Below are positions 15,781-24,167 of a DNA stretch of 34,352 nucleotides, piece by piece. Each line of letters opens with the position of its first letter. Within the stretch, counting starts at the first letter, position 1. Under the pieces are notes generated by a model. That model searched no databases and had not been told where the DNA came from. It was given only the letters and a program-made list of their open reading frames with translations. This stretch comes from Candidatus Obscuribacterales bacterium (GTDB taxonomy: Bacteria; Cyanobacteriota; Vampirovibrionia; Obscuribacterales; Obscuribacteraceae). The DNA lies in NCBI GenBank assembly GCA_949127735.1, contig CASBPX010000151.1, forward strand, positions 1 through 34,352, written 5' to 3'. The position numbers were made by a program, and so were the translations under genes.

Positions 15781-15804
15781 ATTTTTTCCTCCAGATTAAG
15801 TCAT

Positions 15805-15831
15805 TTGCTTGCCAGTTGTGACTGCAAGCAA
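15805..15831 (-). other. Intergenic hairpin between frr and glmS
   Basis: TTGCTTGC (15805-15812) pairs with GCAAGCAA (15824-15831) across an 11-nt loop. It lies just after the frr stop and has no T-tract on the minus strand, so it is more likely an mRNA stability or processing element than a full terminator. It does not resemble the glmS ribozyme. Confidence 0.6.
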
Positions 15832-15833
15832 CT

Positions 15834-16394
15834 TTAGACTTCCATCAGTTCTGCTTCTTTGTCGTGAATGTATTTATCAATTTCTTTGATAAATTTATCG
15901 GTGATTTTTTGCAGGGCAGCTTCCTGGTCTTTGATTTCGTCTTCCGAAATCTGTGCGCCCTTCATTTTTTTCAAGTCTTGGTCGCAATCGCGGCGAATGT
16001 TGCGTACGGCAACGCGCGATTCTTCGCCGATTTTTTTTACCATTTTGCCGAGCTCTTTGCGGCGCTCTTCAGTCATTTGCGGAATGCCGATGCGAATAAC
16101 GTTGCCGTCGGAGTTTGGTGTGAGGCCAAGATCAGATTTGTGAATAGCCTGTTCAATGGCTTTCAAGCTCGATTTGTCGTAGGGCTGAATGGTAAGTGAA
16201 CGGCCGTCGCTGGTGGAAATATTGGCCAGACCCTTGAGTGGTGTCATTGTGCCGTAGTAGTCAGCTTCGATGCGATCCAGCATTTGTGGATTGGCCCTTC
16301 CTGATCTTACGGTTTGCAGTTCTTTGTGCAAAGAGACCAGCGCTTTTTTCATGCGTTCGTCTGCGTTTTCTAAGACTTCGGTAGTTGTACTCAT
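15834..16394 (-). CDS. frr: Ribosome recycling factor
   Basis: Splits post-termination ribosomes together with EF-G so that subunits can be reused. The 186 residues are the normal length. Family motifs include LHKELQTVRSGRANPQMLD (tip of the three-helix bundle), YYGTMTPLKGLANIS, the IQPYDKSSLKAIEQAI segment, LTPNSDGNVIRI-IPQMTEERRKEL, and the C-terminal helix ending KEAELMEV. It lies 37 nt after pyrH in the common bacterial order rpsB-tsf-pyrH-frr and is probably co-transcribed with them. Confidence 0.98.
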   Translation of the reverse strand: MSTTTEVLENADERMKKALVSLHKELQTVRSGRANPQMLDRIEADYYGTMTPLKGLANISTSDGRSLTIQPYDKSSLKAIEQAIHKSDLGLTPNSDGNVIRIGIPQMTEERRKELGKMVKKIGEESRVAVRNIRRDCDQDLKKMKGAQISEDEIKDQEAALQKITDKFIKEIDKYIHDKEAELMEV

Positions 16395-16431
16395 GAATTT
16401 CTAAATCCTCACTATGCTCAATTTCCTACGT

Positions 16432-17148
16432 TCAATTGCCGACAATAGTTCCGATCGCTTCACCCTGAACGATTTTTTCGATGCTGCCGTCTTTGGCAAA
16501 ATCGAAGACTAAAATTGGAATGTTGTTTTGCTGACAAAGAGATACTGCAGCAGGATCCATTACTTTAAGACCCTGTCTGAGCATTTCTTCAAAAGTAATG
16601 CGATCTAATTTTTTTGCATTGGCATTGGTGCGTGGGTCATCGCTGTAAACGCCGTCTACGCCGTTCTTTGCCATCAGCACTGCGTCTGCTTTGAGTTCAG
16701 CGGCACGCAAAGCTGCTGCGGTGTCGGTAGTGACGTGCGGGTTGCCGGTGCCGCCACCAAGAATGACGATACGATTTTTCTGCAAGTGGCGAATAGCCCT
16801 CAATCTAATGAATGGCTCGGCCACGGTTGGCATAGCGATGGCGGTTTGCACTCTGATGTCGATGCCCTTTTTATTAAGCACTTCGCCGAGAATCAAACAG
16901 TTCATGATCGTTGCCAACATACCAACGTGATCGGCCGCAGCTTTGTCCATGCCCCAACCTGCGCCTTGTACGCCGCGGAAAATGTTGCCACCTCCCACCA
17001 CTACTGCTATTTGTACGCCCAGGTTATATGCGATCGCTATTTCGTTGGCGATGCGGTTAATTTCGTTCTGGTCGATGCCGAAGCTTTGAGTGCCCATAAG
17101 AGCCTCACCGCTTAGCTTGAGGAGAATCCTTTTGTAGTGAACGGCCAT
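16432..17148 (-). CDS. pyrH: UMP kinase
   Basis: Phosphorylates UMP to UDP with ATP, feeding UTP/CTP and UDP-sugar synthesis; it belongs to the amino-acid kinase family and is usually a hexamer regulated by GTP and UTP. The 238-residue length is typical. Visible motifs: RILLKLSGEAL (6-16), VVVGGGNIFRG (49-59), AADHVGMLATIMN for UMP binding (about 70-82), GGGTGNPHVTTDTAAALRA (about 135-153), and AKNGVDGVYSDDPR (about 160-173). It sits between tsf and frr. An intergenic stem-loop (17183-17216) separates it from tsf. Confidence 0.98.
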   Translation of the reverse strand: MAVHYKRILLKLSGEALMGTQSFGIDQNEINRIANEIAIAYNLGVQIAVVVGGGNIFRGVQGAGWGMDKAAADHVGMLATIMNCLILGEVLNKKGIDIRVQTAIAMPTVAEPFIRLRAIRHLQKNRIVILGGGTGNPHVTTDTAAALRAAELKADAVLMAKNGVDGVYSDDPRTNANAKKLDRITFEEMLRQGLKVMDPAAVSLCQQNNIPILVFDFAKDGSIEKIVQGEAIGTIVGN

Positions 17149-17182
17149 GGGTGATTCCTTTTCAAAAACTCTTCTAAATAGA

Positions 17183-17216
17183 AGACAGCCAGATCATAAC
17201 GCGATCACGGCTGTCT
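17183..17216 (-). other. Intergenic stem-loop between tsf and pyrH
   Basis: An 8-bp stem, AGACAGCC (17183-17190) / GGCTGTCT (17209-17216), encloses an inner GATC/GATC pair. It follows the tsf stop by about 20 nt on the minus strand with only a weak T-rich tail, so it may be a partial terminator or processing site within the operon. Confidence 0.6.
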
Positions 17217-17237
17217 ATCTATATTGTCGATTTATTC

Positions 17238-18155
17238 TTAAGCTGTGGCTTCGGTTTCTTCAGAGGCGTTGTCGCCAAGAATGAAGAGAGCGTAACGCAC
17301 TACTTTGGCTTCAACGCCAAGTTCTTTGCCTTTAGCGGTGAGATATTTAGATACTGACTGCTGCGGATCTTTGACGAACGGTTGTTCGCTCAAAACGCGC
17401 TCTGCCAGCAGCTTGTCAACACGGCCGGTGACGATTTTTTCTTTCATCTCAGGCTTCTTGTCAGCCAGGTCAGCTTTGCCTAACTCAATTCTGCGCTCGT
17501 TTTCGATTACTTCAGCTGAAATATCGTCGCGAGTGAGGAATGTCGGTTTAGCAGAAACTACATGCATGGCCAGTTCACGTGCCAGAGCTTGCAGGTCAGC
17601 TGGTGAAGCTGCTGCTTTGTCTGTTTCAATCTCAATGATCGCACCCATTTTTCCACCCAATGTATGGATGTAAAGACCGGTGATGCCATTAGGCTTGGAC
17701 AGATCAAACACAGCCAGACGCTTAACTGAAATGTTTTCGCCGATTTTGGCGATAGTTTCAGTTACGGCATCTTTGACGCTCTTGCCGTCTGGCAAATTGA
17801 GTGTCATCAAAGTTTCAACATCAGCTGGTTTTTTGGTTGCGGTTAATTCAGCAATTTGTTTGCCAAGGGCCACGAACTGCTCGTTGCGAGCAACAAAGTC
17901 GGTTTCGCAATTGATTTCGACTAGAGAAGCCAGTTTGTTGTCTGGGCTCACATAACCAACTACCAGACCTTCAGATGTTGCCCGGCTAGATTTTTTGCTG
18001 GCCGATGCTGCGCCTTTTTGTCTAAGTAATTCGAATGCTTTCTCGAAATCGCCTGTGGCTTCAACCAGGGCTTTTTTGCAATCCATCATGGCTGCGCCTG
18101 ATTTTTCGCGCAGGTCTTTGACCATGGAAGCAGATATTTCTACCACTGTACTCAT
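17238..18155 (-). CDS. tsf: Translation elongation factor Ts
   Basis: Nucleotide exchange factor that recycles EF-Tu-GDP. It has 305 residues, with the N-terminal UBA-like module (MVKDLREKSGAAMMDCKKAL, about 11-30), then KASKKSSRATSEGLV-like linker, the signature INCETDFVARNEQF (about 79-92) that contacts EF-Tu, and a second copy of the dimerisation-domain fold. The C-terminus carries LLAERVLSEQPFVKDP-x-SV and the final VVRYALF. It lies directly downstream of rpsB (49 nt gap), the usual arrangement, and the pair is probably expressed from the promoter upstream of rpsB. Confidence 0.98.
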   Translation of the reverse strand: MSTVVEISASMVKDLREKSGAAMMDCKKALVEATGDFEKAFELLRQKGAASASKKSSRATSEGLVVGYVSPDNKLASLVEINCETDFVARNEQFVALGKQIAELTATKKPADVETLMTLNLPDGKSVKDAVTETIAKIGENISVKRLAVFDLSKPNGITGLYIHTLGGKMGAIIEIETDKAAASPADLQALARELAMHVVSAKPTFLTRDDISAEVIENERRIELGKADLADKKPEMKEKIVTGRVDKLLAERVLSEQPFVKDPQQSVSKYLTAKGKELGVEAKVVRYALFILGDNASEETEATA

Positions 18156-18204
18156 CTCCTATCCTCTTTTGAAGTTGGGGAAATTGGGAATTAAATTGTT
18201 TGAC

Positions 18205-19080
18205 TTAGGCTTCAGTAGCTTCAGCTGCTGGAGCTGCTTCTGGAGTTTCGCTTTTTTCGGCTGAAGAAGCTCCGACACTAGCCATTTGAGGTTCAGCACC
18301 GCTTGGTTCAGCACCGTTTGCTTCGGCGCCTTCTGCAGCTGGCTGAGCTCCGTGTTCTTTCCAATCAGCATTTTCTTTCAATGGCTCAACATGGCCTGCG
18401 CCTTGTTTGCCTTCAAGAATTGAATCAGCAATTTTGCCGACAATCAGTTTGATTGAACGAATGGAGTCGTCGTTGCCTGGAATAACGTAATCGATGCCGT
18501 CTGGATCGCAGTTGGTATCAATGATACCGACAGTGGCGATGCCGATTTTCTTGGCTTCGTTTACGGCAATAAATTCACGTTTTTGATCGATGATGAAAAG
18601 CACGTCTGGCTTACCACGCATGGTTTTGATACCACCAAGTGATTTTTCCAGTTTGAGCAATTCGCGATTTAAAACTGATTGTTCTTTTTTGCCGCGGCGG
18701 AAAAGATCTCCGCTGTCGCGCATTTCTTCAAGCTTTTTCAGACGGTCAATACGCAGTCTGATGGTTTCGAAGTTGGTGAGCATGCCGCCCAACCAGCGAC
18801 GGTTTACATAGTGGGCTCCGCAACGTTTTGCTTCTTCTTCAACGATTTCAGAAGCTTGTTTCTTGGTGCCGACAAAAATTACGTTCTTCTTTTCGGAAGC
18901 GCATTTTCTAATGTATTCACAGGCCTTATCGAGAGCGCGAGTGGTTTGCTCGAGGTCGATAATGTAGATGCCGTTTCTTTCACCATAGATGTAAGGTCTC
19001 ATCTTAGGATTCCAGCGGCGGGTCTGGTGACCGAAGTGAACACCAGCTTCCAAAAGTTGTCTCATCGATGCTACTGGCAA
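18205..19080 (-). CDS. rpsB: 30S ribosomal protein S2
   Basis: Small-subunit protein S2, bound between head and body of the 30S subunit. It begins [26 protein letters not shown]-type sequence; other family blocks are [30 protein letters not shown] and [17 protein letters not shown]. The core ends around 235. A further ~55 residues are rich in Ala, Glu and Ser ([15 protein letters not shown]...), a lineage-specific acidic tail. Start is TTG at 19080 with AAGGAG 8 nt upstream. First gene of the rpsB-tsf-pyrH-frr-glmS series, with a long leader in front. Confidence 0.97.
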   Translation of the reverse strand: MPVASMRQLLEAGVHFGHQTRRWNPKMRPYIYGERNGIYIIDLEQTTRALDKACEYIRKCASEKKNVIFVGTKKQASEIVEEEAKRCGAHYVNRRWLGGMLTNFETIRLRIDRLKKLEEMRDSGDLFRRGKKEQSVLNRELLKLEKSLGGIKTMRGKPDVLFIIDQKREFIAVNEAKKIGIATVGIIDTNCDPDGIDYVIPGNDDSIRSIKLIVGKIADSILEGKQGAGHVEPLKENADWKEHGAQPAAEGAEANGAEPSGAEPQMASVGASSAEKSETPEAAPAAEATEA

Positions 19081-19376
19081 GGGTAATGCTCCTTAGTTGT
19101 GTGTGGGCCAGGTAGGTATGGCGGAACTGAAAAATTCAAGCAAAGCTTGATGGCCGGTCTTCCGTAGGACCGTCCGAGTTCATAAGATCCTCAAGGTAGC
19201 ACTCTCTGGCGTCTTCGACCGTAATCTGCAGAGAACCTTAACGGTTCGCTTAAGAATTGGCCGGAGAGCCTCTCAAGTTTGCTTGATTGCCGCTAAGCGC
19301 GTGCCAGTAAGGCGTCGCGCCGACAACAGTCGCGGCGACAGCAGGCTTAAAAGCCAACGATCACCGTAAACGACAG
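19081..19376 (-). promoter_or_regulatory. Long structured 5' leader of rpsB
   Basis: About 295 nt between the probable transcription start and the rpsB TTG, without a plausible ORF. Stem-loops on the minus strand include GGCTT/AAGCC, GAACC/GGTTC, GAGAG/CTCTC, CGGTC/GACCG and TCAAGC (19145-19150 complement) / GCTTGA (19136-19141 complement). The last is followed by five U, giving an attenuator-like hairpin about 50 nt before the start codon. Such leaders often serve autogenous control by S2, but I cannot assign this one to a known family. Confidence 0.5.
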
Positions 19377-19382
19377 CAGACG

Positions 19383-19391
19383 ATTGTAACA
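19383..19391 (-). promoter_or_regulatory. Extended -10 promoter of the rpsB operon
   Basis: On the minus strand TGTTACAAT forms an extended -10 element (TG-N-TACAAT). No good -35 is found at 16-18 bp, which extended -10 promoters can do without. Transcription would start near 19376. Confidence 0.5.
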
Positions 19392-19415
19392 CAAAAGCCC
19401 ATATATGCCTATTTC

Positions 19416-19444
19416 TAGACTCTTTTTCAATAACTAGTTATAAT
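19416..19444 (+). promoter_or_regulatory. Sigma-70-like promoter of the HNH gene
   Basis: TAGACT (19416-19421, four of six matches to TTGACA), a 17-bp spacer, and a perfect TATAAT (19439-19444), about 75 bp before the GTG start of the HNH gene. Confidence 0.6.
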
Positions 19445-19518
19445 AATACAACGTAAACTTTTGCTAACCAGATCAACCAGAGAACCAGAAAAAAGTATTA
19501 CAGCGTTGAGAGGCCACA

Positions 19519-20013
19519 GTGTCCAAAGTTTTAGTGCTTAATGCATCTTATGAACCCCTCAATATCTGCACCTGGCGTCGCGCTGTCGTTTTGTTGATGA
19601 AAGGAAAAGCGGAGCAAATCGAAAACAACGGCAAAGAGGTCTACACAGATTTGCCGCTGCCTACTGTGATTCGCCTGCGTTCTTACGTCAAAATTCCCTA
19701 TAAAGAAATTAGCCTTTCCCGCCGCAATATTTTGCACAGAGATAATTACATCTGCCAGTACTGTGGCGACAAACGGCACGATCTGACAATCGACCATATT
19801 ATTCCGCGCTCACGTGGTGGCCTTGATAGCTGGGACAACGTGGCGGCGGCTTGCCTGCGCTGTAATGTCAAAAAAGGCGATCGCACCCCTAAAGAAGCGG
19901 GTATGCCATTGAATACGACGCCAAGACGGCCTATGTCGCACGTTGTTTTCGAAATTTCGAAACATGCCGGTGCGGCTGAATATGACTGGAAAAAGTACGT
20001 TATTGGCGCTTAG
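19519..20013 (+). CDS. HNH endonuclease family protein
   Basis: A 164-residue protein of the stand-alone HNH family found widely in cyanobacteria and other bacteria, usually with unknown cellular role. The N-terminal ~65 residues (VLVLNASYEPLNICTWRRAV...) precede the nuclease core: C79-x2-C82, catalytic IDHIIPRSRGG (Asp92, His93), Asn107 in WDNVAAAC, and C112-x2-C115 followed by NVKKGDRTP. The four Cys hold a zinc ion and His93 is the general base. The GTG start at 19519 has GAGAGG about 6 nt upstream. It is transcribed divergently from rpsB. It carries no mobile-intron context, so it is probably a resident gene. Confidence 0.92.
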   Translation: MSKVLVLNASYEPLNICTWRRAVVLLMKGKAEQIENNGKEVYTDLPLPTVIRLRSYVKIPYKEISLSRRNILHRDNYICQYCGDKRHDLTIDHIIPRSRGGLDSWDNVAAACLRCNVKKGDRTPKEAGMPLNTTPRRPMSHVVFEISKHAGAAEYDWKKYVIGA

Positions 20014-20195
20014 CTTTAGGTTACAGTTGCCTTGTTGACTGGTTGGTCGAAATTCGACCGAAAGTGCTTCAAAGAAAAACTTCAAGAAAATCTTTAAGTA
20101 GTTTCTATCAGCTTTTCGAACAGTCGAACTGCTGTCTATTGAACTTTAATACCTTGCCTATCGTATAGATATAGAGGGCGCTTTTTGAGATAAAC

Positions 20196-22775
20196 ATGTC
20201 TGACTGTAATTTCGCCAGTGTAATTTTAGATGTCCAAGTAAAGGGGCTTAAAGACAGGCTCTTTACTTATCGCGTGCCTGAGCATTTGCTCGGTGGAGTT
20301 TTTGTCGGAGCGCAAGTAATTGTGCCTTTTGGCCCAAGGCAGCTGGTTCCGGGTTATGTGGTTGATCAAATTGACTATTTCGAATCTGATTACGCCATTA
20401 AAGATATTCATGAAGTTGTAGAACCTGAGCCGCTTTTCGACCAACACTACATAGATTTTCTCGCTTACATTGGCAAACAGTATTGCGCCTCCTTGCAAGA
20501 AGTAATTGCTGCAGCGATTCCAGCTTGTTTGACTACTAAAATTAAGCGTATTATCAAGTTGACCAGAGCTACAAGTTTCAGCGATGAGCAGCTTGCTGTT
20601 GCTCAAGGCCGAGCAGCGGCTCTTTTAATTGGTTTGCTTAAAGACACATCCAAACAACAGCTCAATATGACGATTTTGCGTCAACGTTTTGAGCGCACGG
20701 CCAGGCGCATGCAGCCAAAGTTAGACCTGTCGCAATTTGCCGGTGCCTTGCGCGATCTGGCTAAAGTTGCACTGGTCACATCTGAAATCGAAGAGGAAGG
20801 TGCCACCACCGCAAAAGTTGTTACTTACGTTACTGCTGCTCCTGAGGCAGAAACTCTGGTTAAGACCGCCAAGCAAAAAGCGGTGCTTGATGCTCTGGCA
20901 CCATTCGCAATAGAAAAAAAGCTTTGCACCGTTGCCGCTCTGGCAACGGCGGCGGGTGTTAGTCGTGCCACTGTAGACAAGATGGTGGCAAATGGTGCGT
21001 TACTCTTAAATGGTCAGGAAGTACATCGTGATTCGCTCGCTGCTTTGCCCCAGTCATTTGTTGATAGAGCGTCACTCAGTGAAGGTTTACCATTAACGGC
21101 GGAACAGTCGATTGTCTTTGCCACCCTTAAAGACGACTTAGACGCACGACTTGCACTGAGCACCGATCAATCACTGGTAGAACCTGTACAGCCGTGGCTT
21201 TTGCATGGAGTTACAGGCTCGGGTAAAACTGAAGTTTATTTACGCCTGATTACCGAAGCGCTCAAACAAGATCGCTCGGCTTTGTTTCTCGTGCCTGAAA
21301 TCAGTCTTACTCCGCAGCTGGCGGGCCGCCTGAAATCGCGCTTCGGCAAGCTTGTCGCTACCTGGCACAGTGCCATCAGTGCTGGTGAGCGCTACGACAC
21401 CTGGAAGCGATTGCGCAGCGGCGAAGTGAAAGTGTTGCTTGGTGCAAGATCGGCTATTCTGGCTCATATACCTGATCTTGGTGTAATTATTTTAGATGAA
21501 GAGCATGACGGCTCTTACAAACAATCTTCTCCCAGCCCCCGATATAATGCCCGAGATGTGGCAGTCGAAAAAGCCCGCCGCACGGGGGCTCTGGTTCTCT
21601 TTGGTAGTGCCACTCCTGATATTGTTTCTTATCAGAGAGCGAAAGAAAACGGCCGCATTTTGGCCATGCCTAATCGCGTTTTCCTTCAAGCCATGCCGAA
21701 AGTGACCCTGGTAGACATGCGTAAAGAGTTTGCCGACGGAAAAAAAGCAATTTTTTCGCCGCAGCTTGATAGAGCCATCGACGAACGTATGGCGAGGCAA
21801 GAGCAAGTTGTGCTGCTGATTAATAGACGCGGTTTTGCCAATCATGTTTTTTGCCAGCTTTGTGGGCACGTGGTTAAATGCAAAAATTGCAGCGTCACTT
21901 TGACTTTGCACAGGCGCAGCAATAGCCCCGAAGATGGGCCTTTGCAGGGCCACTTAGCCTGCCACCATTGCGGGTTTCGCTCATCTCTTAAAGAAGAATG
22001 CCCGGCTTGCTCGAGCCCATTTCTTAAAGAATCGGGGCTCGGCACTCAAAAAGTCGAAATGGAGGTCAGGCGCAGGCATGCAGATGCTCGCGTGGTCAGG
22101 CTTGATTCAGACGTGGCGGCCAAAAAGGGTGCTTATGAAAAAGTGCTCAATCAGTTTTCCAGCGGCGAAGCCGACATATTAATCGGCACACAGATGGTGG
22201 CCAAAGGTCTAGATATTGAGCGCGTTACTTTAGTGGGCGTGCTTACTGCCGATGCCGCTTTCAATTTGCCAGACTATCGTTCCACCGAAAGGGGCTTTCA
22301 GCTTCTCACTCAGGTCGCCGGTCGCGCCGGTCGCGGAGAGCGAGTGGGCGAAGTGATTTTGCAAACATACGCACCTGAACTGGAAGCCTTGCGCCTGGCT
22401 AGTAAGCATGACTACGAAAGCTTCTTTGGCCCGGAGTTAGCGAGCCGCAGAGATTTCGAGTATCCACCCTTCAGTCAGTTGATACGCATCGTCGTAACTG
22501 GTGAAGACCAGCTGCTGGTAGAGTCTGTCAGCGACCTTCTGGCTGAAGAAATCAGTCGATTGCTAGAAGACGACGTGCCTGAAGAAGATGTTAAGCTTTT
22601 AGGGCCGGTGCCGTGTGTGATTGAGCGTATTAAAGGGCGATTCCGCTTTCACCTGATTATCAAAAACAAAGGCGGTGAGGCCGTTCAGCGCATGATTACT
22701 GATTATATGAAAGTGCGGCGCTTTGGACCGCAGGTGGCCGTTGCGGTAGATGTAGACGCCCTTGATATGATCTGA
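20196..22775 (+). CDS. priA: Primosomal protein N' (replication restart helicase)
   Basis: Superfamily 2 DNA helicase that recognises stalled forks and reloads the replisome. At 859 residues it is somewhat long. Order: N-terminal 3' DNA-binding domain (about 5-105), winged-helix region, Walker A GVTGSGKT (338-345), DEEH (434-437), GSATP (470-474). A zinc-binding region has eight Cys at 553, 556, 562, 565, 589, 592, 602 and 605, all present. The C-terminal helicase motifs follow, including GTQMVAKGLDIERV (the family usually has KGxDF) and QVAGRAGRG. The start ATG has only a weak ribosome-binding site. The next gene, waaA, follows after 63 nt. Confidence 0.97.
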   Translation: MSDCNFASVILDVQVKGLKDRLFTYRVPEHLLGGVFVGAQVIVPFGPRQLVPGYVVDQIDYFESDYAIKDIHEVVEPEPLFDQHYIDFLAYIGKQYCASLQEVIAAAIPACLTTKIKRIIKLTRATSFSDEQLAVAQGRAAALLIGLLKDTSKQQLNMTILRQRFERTARRMQPKLDLSQFAGALRDLAKVALVTSEIEEEGATTAKVVTYVTAAPEAETLVKTAKQKAVLDALAPFAIEKKLCTVAALATAAGVSRATVDKMVANGALLLNGQEVHRDSLAALPQSFVDRASLSEGLPLTAEQSIVFATLKDDLDARLALSTDQSLVEPVQPWLLHGVTGSGKTEVYLRLITEALKQDRSALFLVPEISLTPQLAGRLKSRFGKLVATWHSAISAGERYDTWKRLRSGEVKVLLGARSAILAHIPDLGVIILDEEHDGSYKQSSPSPRYNARDVAVEKARRTGALVLFGSATPDIVSYQRAKENGRILAMPNRVFLQAMPKVTLVDMRKEFADGKKAIFSPQLDRAIDERMARQEQVVLLINRRGFANHVFCQLCGHVVKCKNCSVTLTLHRRSNSPEDGPLQGHLACHHCGFRSSLKEECPACSSPFLKESGLGTQKVEMEVRRRHADARVVRLDSDVAAKKGAYEKVLNQFSSGEADILIGTQMVAKGLDIERVTLVGVLTADAAFNLPDYRSTERGFQLLTQVAGRAGRGERVGEVILQTYAPELEALRLASKHDYESFFGPELASRRDFEYPPFSQLIRIVVTGEDQLLVESVSDLLAEEISRLLEDDVPEEDVKLLGPVPCVIERIKGRFRFHLIIKNKGGEAVQRMITDYMKVRRFGPQVAVAVDVDALDMI

Positions 22776-22838
22776 TTTGTAAATGAGATGACTGCCCTTT
22801 CTAATCGAAGCCTATTTAGATAACATACCAATCTAATT

Positions 22839-24164
22839 ATGATCGCTCTCTACTATTTTTGCTTTAGTCTTGTGCTGTTTGCAGCCGGGCCGTTCCTTCT
22901 CTTCAAGAAGAAGGCGCGAGCTGGTTTAGCGCAAAAATTGGGCTTTGTCGCAAAAAATCTCAGTGCCAACAAAAGCAGACTTTCTGGTTGTGTCTGGTTT
23001 CATGCAGTATCGGTGGGTGAGCTTAACGCGGTCCTTTCGCTGGTGAAGACCTTCCATGAAAAATATCCGCACATTCCGCTGGTAGTTTCGACTACAACGG
23101 CTACAGGCCAGGCTCTGGCAAAAGAAAAGCTAGCTGGAATTGCTGAGATTTTTTATTTCCCTTTTGATTTGCCCTGGATTACTGGAAAATATTTGGCTTT
23201 GTTAAAGCCGCGCATGGTGGTGATTTCAGAAACTGAGATCTGGCCCGGTTTTTCACATCAGTGCAGAAAATATGGCGTCAAGCTTTTGGTAGTGAACGGG
23301 CGCATGTCGCCCAAGTCGTTCAAATCATATTTTCGTCATCGCAAATTTTTTGCTCCAGTGCTCAACTGTTATGAAGAAATTGGCGTGCAATCGATGGAAG
23401 AAGCAAAACGCTACAGTGATGTAGCAGGCAATGTCAAAGTGCGCGTACTTGGTAATCTTAAGTTTGATGGCTTAGCACCTATTACCGAAGACGCGATTGC
23501 CAAATTGCGTCAGCAAATCAATTTGCCACCAAACCGTTTTGTCTTGGTGGCAGGCTCGACCCATGAAGGGGAAGAGACGGCCATGCTTAAGGCTTATGGT
23601 CGCATGCTTGATCTTGATTTTGGTACTAAGGGCGGTGAGCAGGCCGCTCAAGTGCGACTGATTTTGGTGCCGCGTCATCCAGAACGTTTTGATCATGTGG
23701 CAGCTCTAGTCGACCAGGCAGGCTACACGGTGAGGCGTTTTTCGCGCGGTGAGCGTTTTGCTGACTCTGGCCGCGAAGTTTATTTGCTTGACGTTATCGG
23801 TCGTCTGTTTGATTTTTATTCTCTCGCTAGTGTCGCTTTTGTTGGGGGCACCATTGCTCCTGTAGGCGGCCACAATATCATGGAGCCTTACGCATACGGC
23901 ATACCAGCGGTGGTAGGCCCCGATCTCGACAAAACCAGAGACGTGGCCAACACTCTGATTAATAGTGGTGCCATCACTGTCGGTAAAAATAGTGAAGAAG
24001 TTATTGACGCACTGCTGCGTTATTTTGCTGACCAGGAAAGCCGTGTAAAAGACGGCGCGGCTGGTCGAGGCATTCTTAACAGCAGTCAGGGTGCCCTCGG
24101 CAAAGCGATGACTATGCTCAGTGACAATCTGCAAGAAACATCTGTAGCGCTGGCTAAAAGGTAA
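22839..24164 (+). CDS. waaA: 3-deoxy-D-manno-octulosonic acid (Kdo) transferase
   Basis: Transfers Kdo from CMP-Kdo to lipid IVA on the inner face of the inner membrane. It is 441 residues long, with an N-terminal membrane anchor (about 3-22). The GT30 N-domain motif HAVSVGE contains the catalytic Glu61. Further family blocks: TTTATGQ, ETEIWPGF, VNGRMS.KSFKSY, the nucleotide-binding VLVAGSTHEGEE, LVPRHPERF, and the C-terminal FVGGTIAPVGGHNIMEP. It starts the envelope operon waaA-lpxK-GT9-secreted unknown, with 3 nt to lpxK. Its presence with lpxK argues for an outer membrane with lipid A. Confidence 0.97.
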   Translation: MIALYYFCFSLVLFAAGPFLLFKKKARAGLAQKLGFVAKNLSANKSRLSGCVWFHAVSVGELNAVLSLVKTFHEKYPHIPLVVSTTTATGQALAKEKLAGIAEIFYFPFDLPWITGKYLALLKPRMVVISETEIWPGFSHQCRKYGVKLLVVNGRMSPKSFKSYFRHRKFFAPVLNCYEEIGVQSMEEAKRYSDVAGNVKVRVLGNLKFDGLAPITEDAIAKLRQQINLPPNRFVLVAGSTHEGEETAMLKAYGRMLDLDFGTKGGEQAAQVRLILVPRHPERFDHVAALVDQAGYTVRRFSRGERFADSGREVYLLDVIGRLFDFYSLASVAFVGGTIAPVGGHNIMEPYAYGIPAVVGPDLDKTRDVANTLINSGAITVGKNSEEVIDALLRYFADQESRVKDGAAGRGILNSSQGALGKAMTMLSDNLQETSVALAKR

Positions 24165-24167
24165 GAT

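Noticed and set aside
15781-15833. glmS ribozyme/riboswitch in the glmS 5' region.
   Set aside because: The gap is only 53 nt with one simple hairpin, too short for the ribozyme.
19519-20013. HNH protein as part of a homing intron or mobile element.
   Set aside because: It matches the free-standing HNH family, has its own promoter and no intron or repeats around it.
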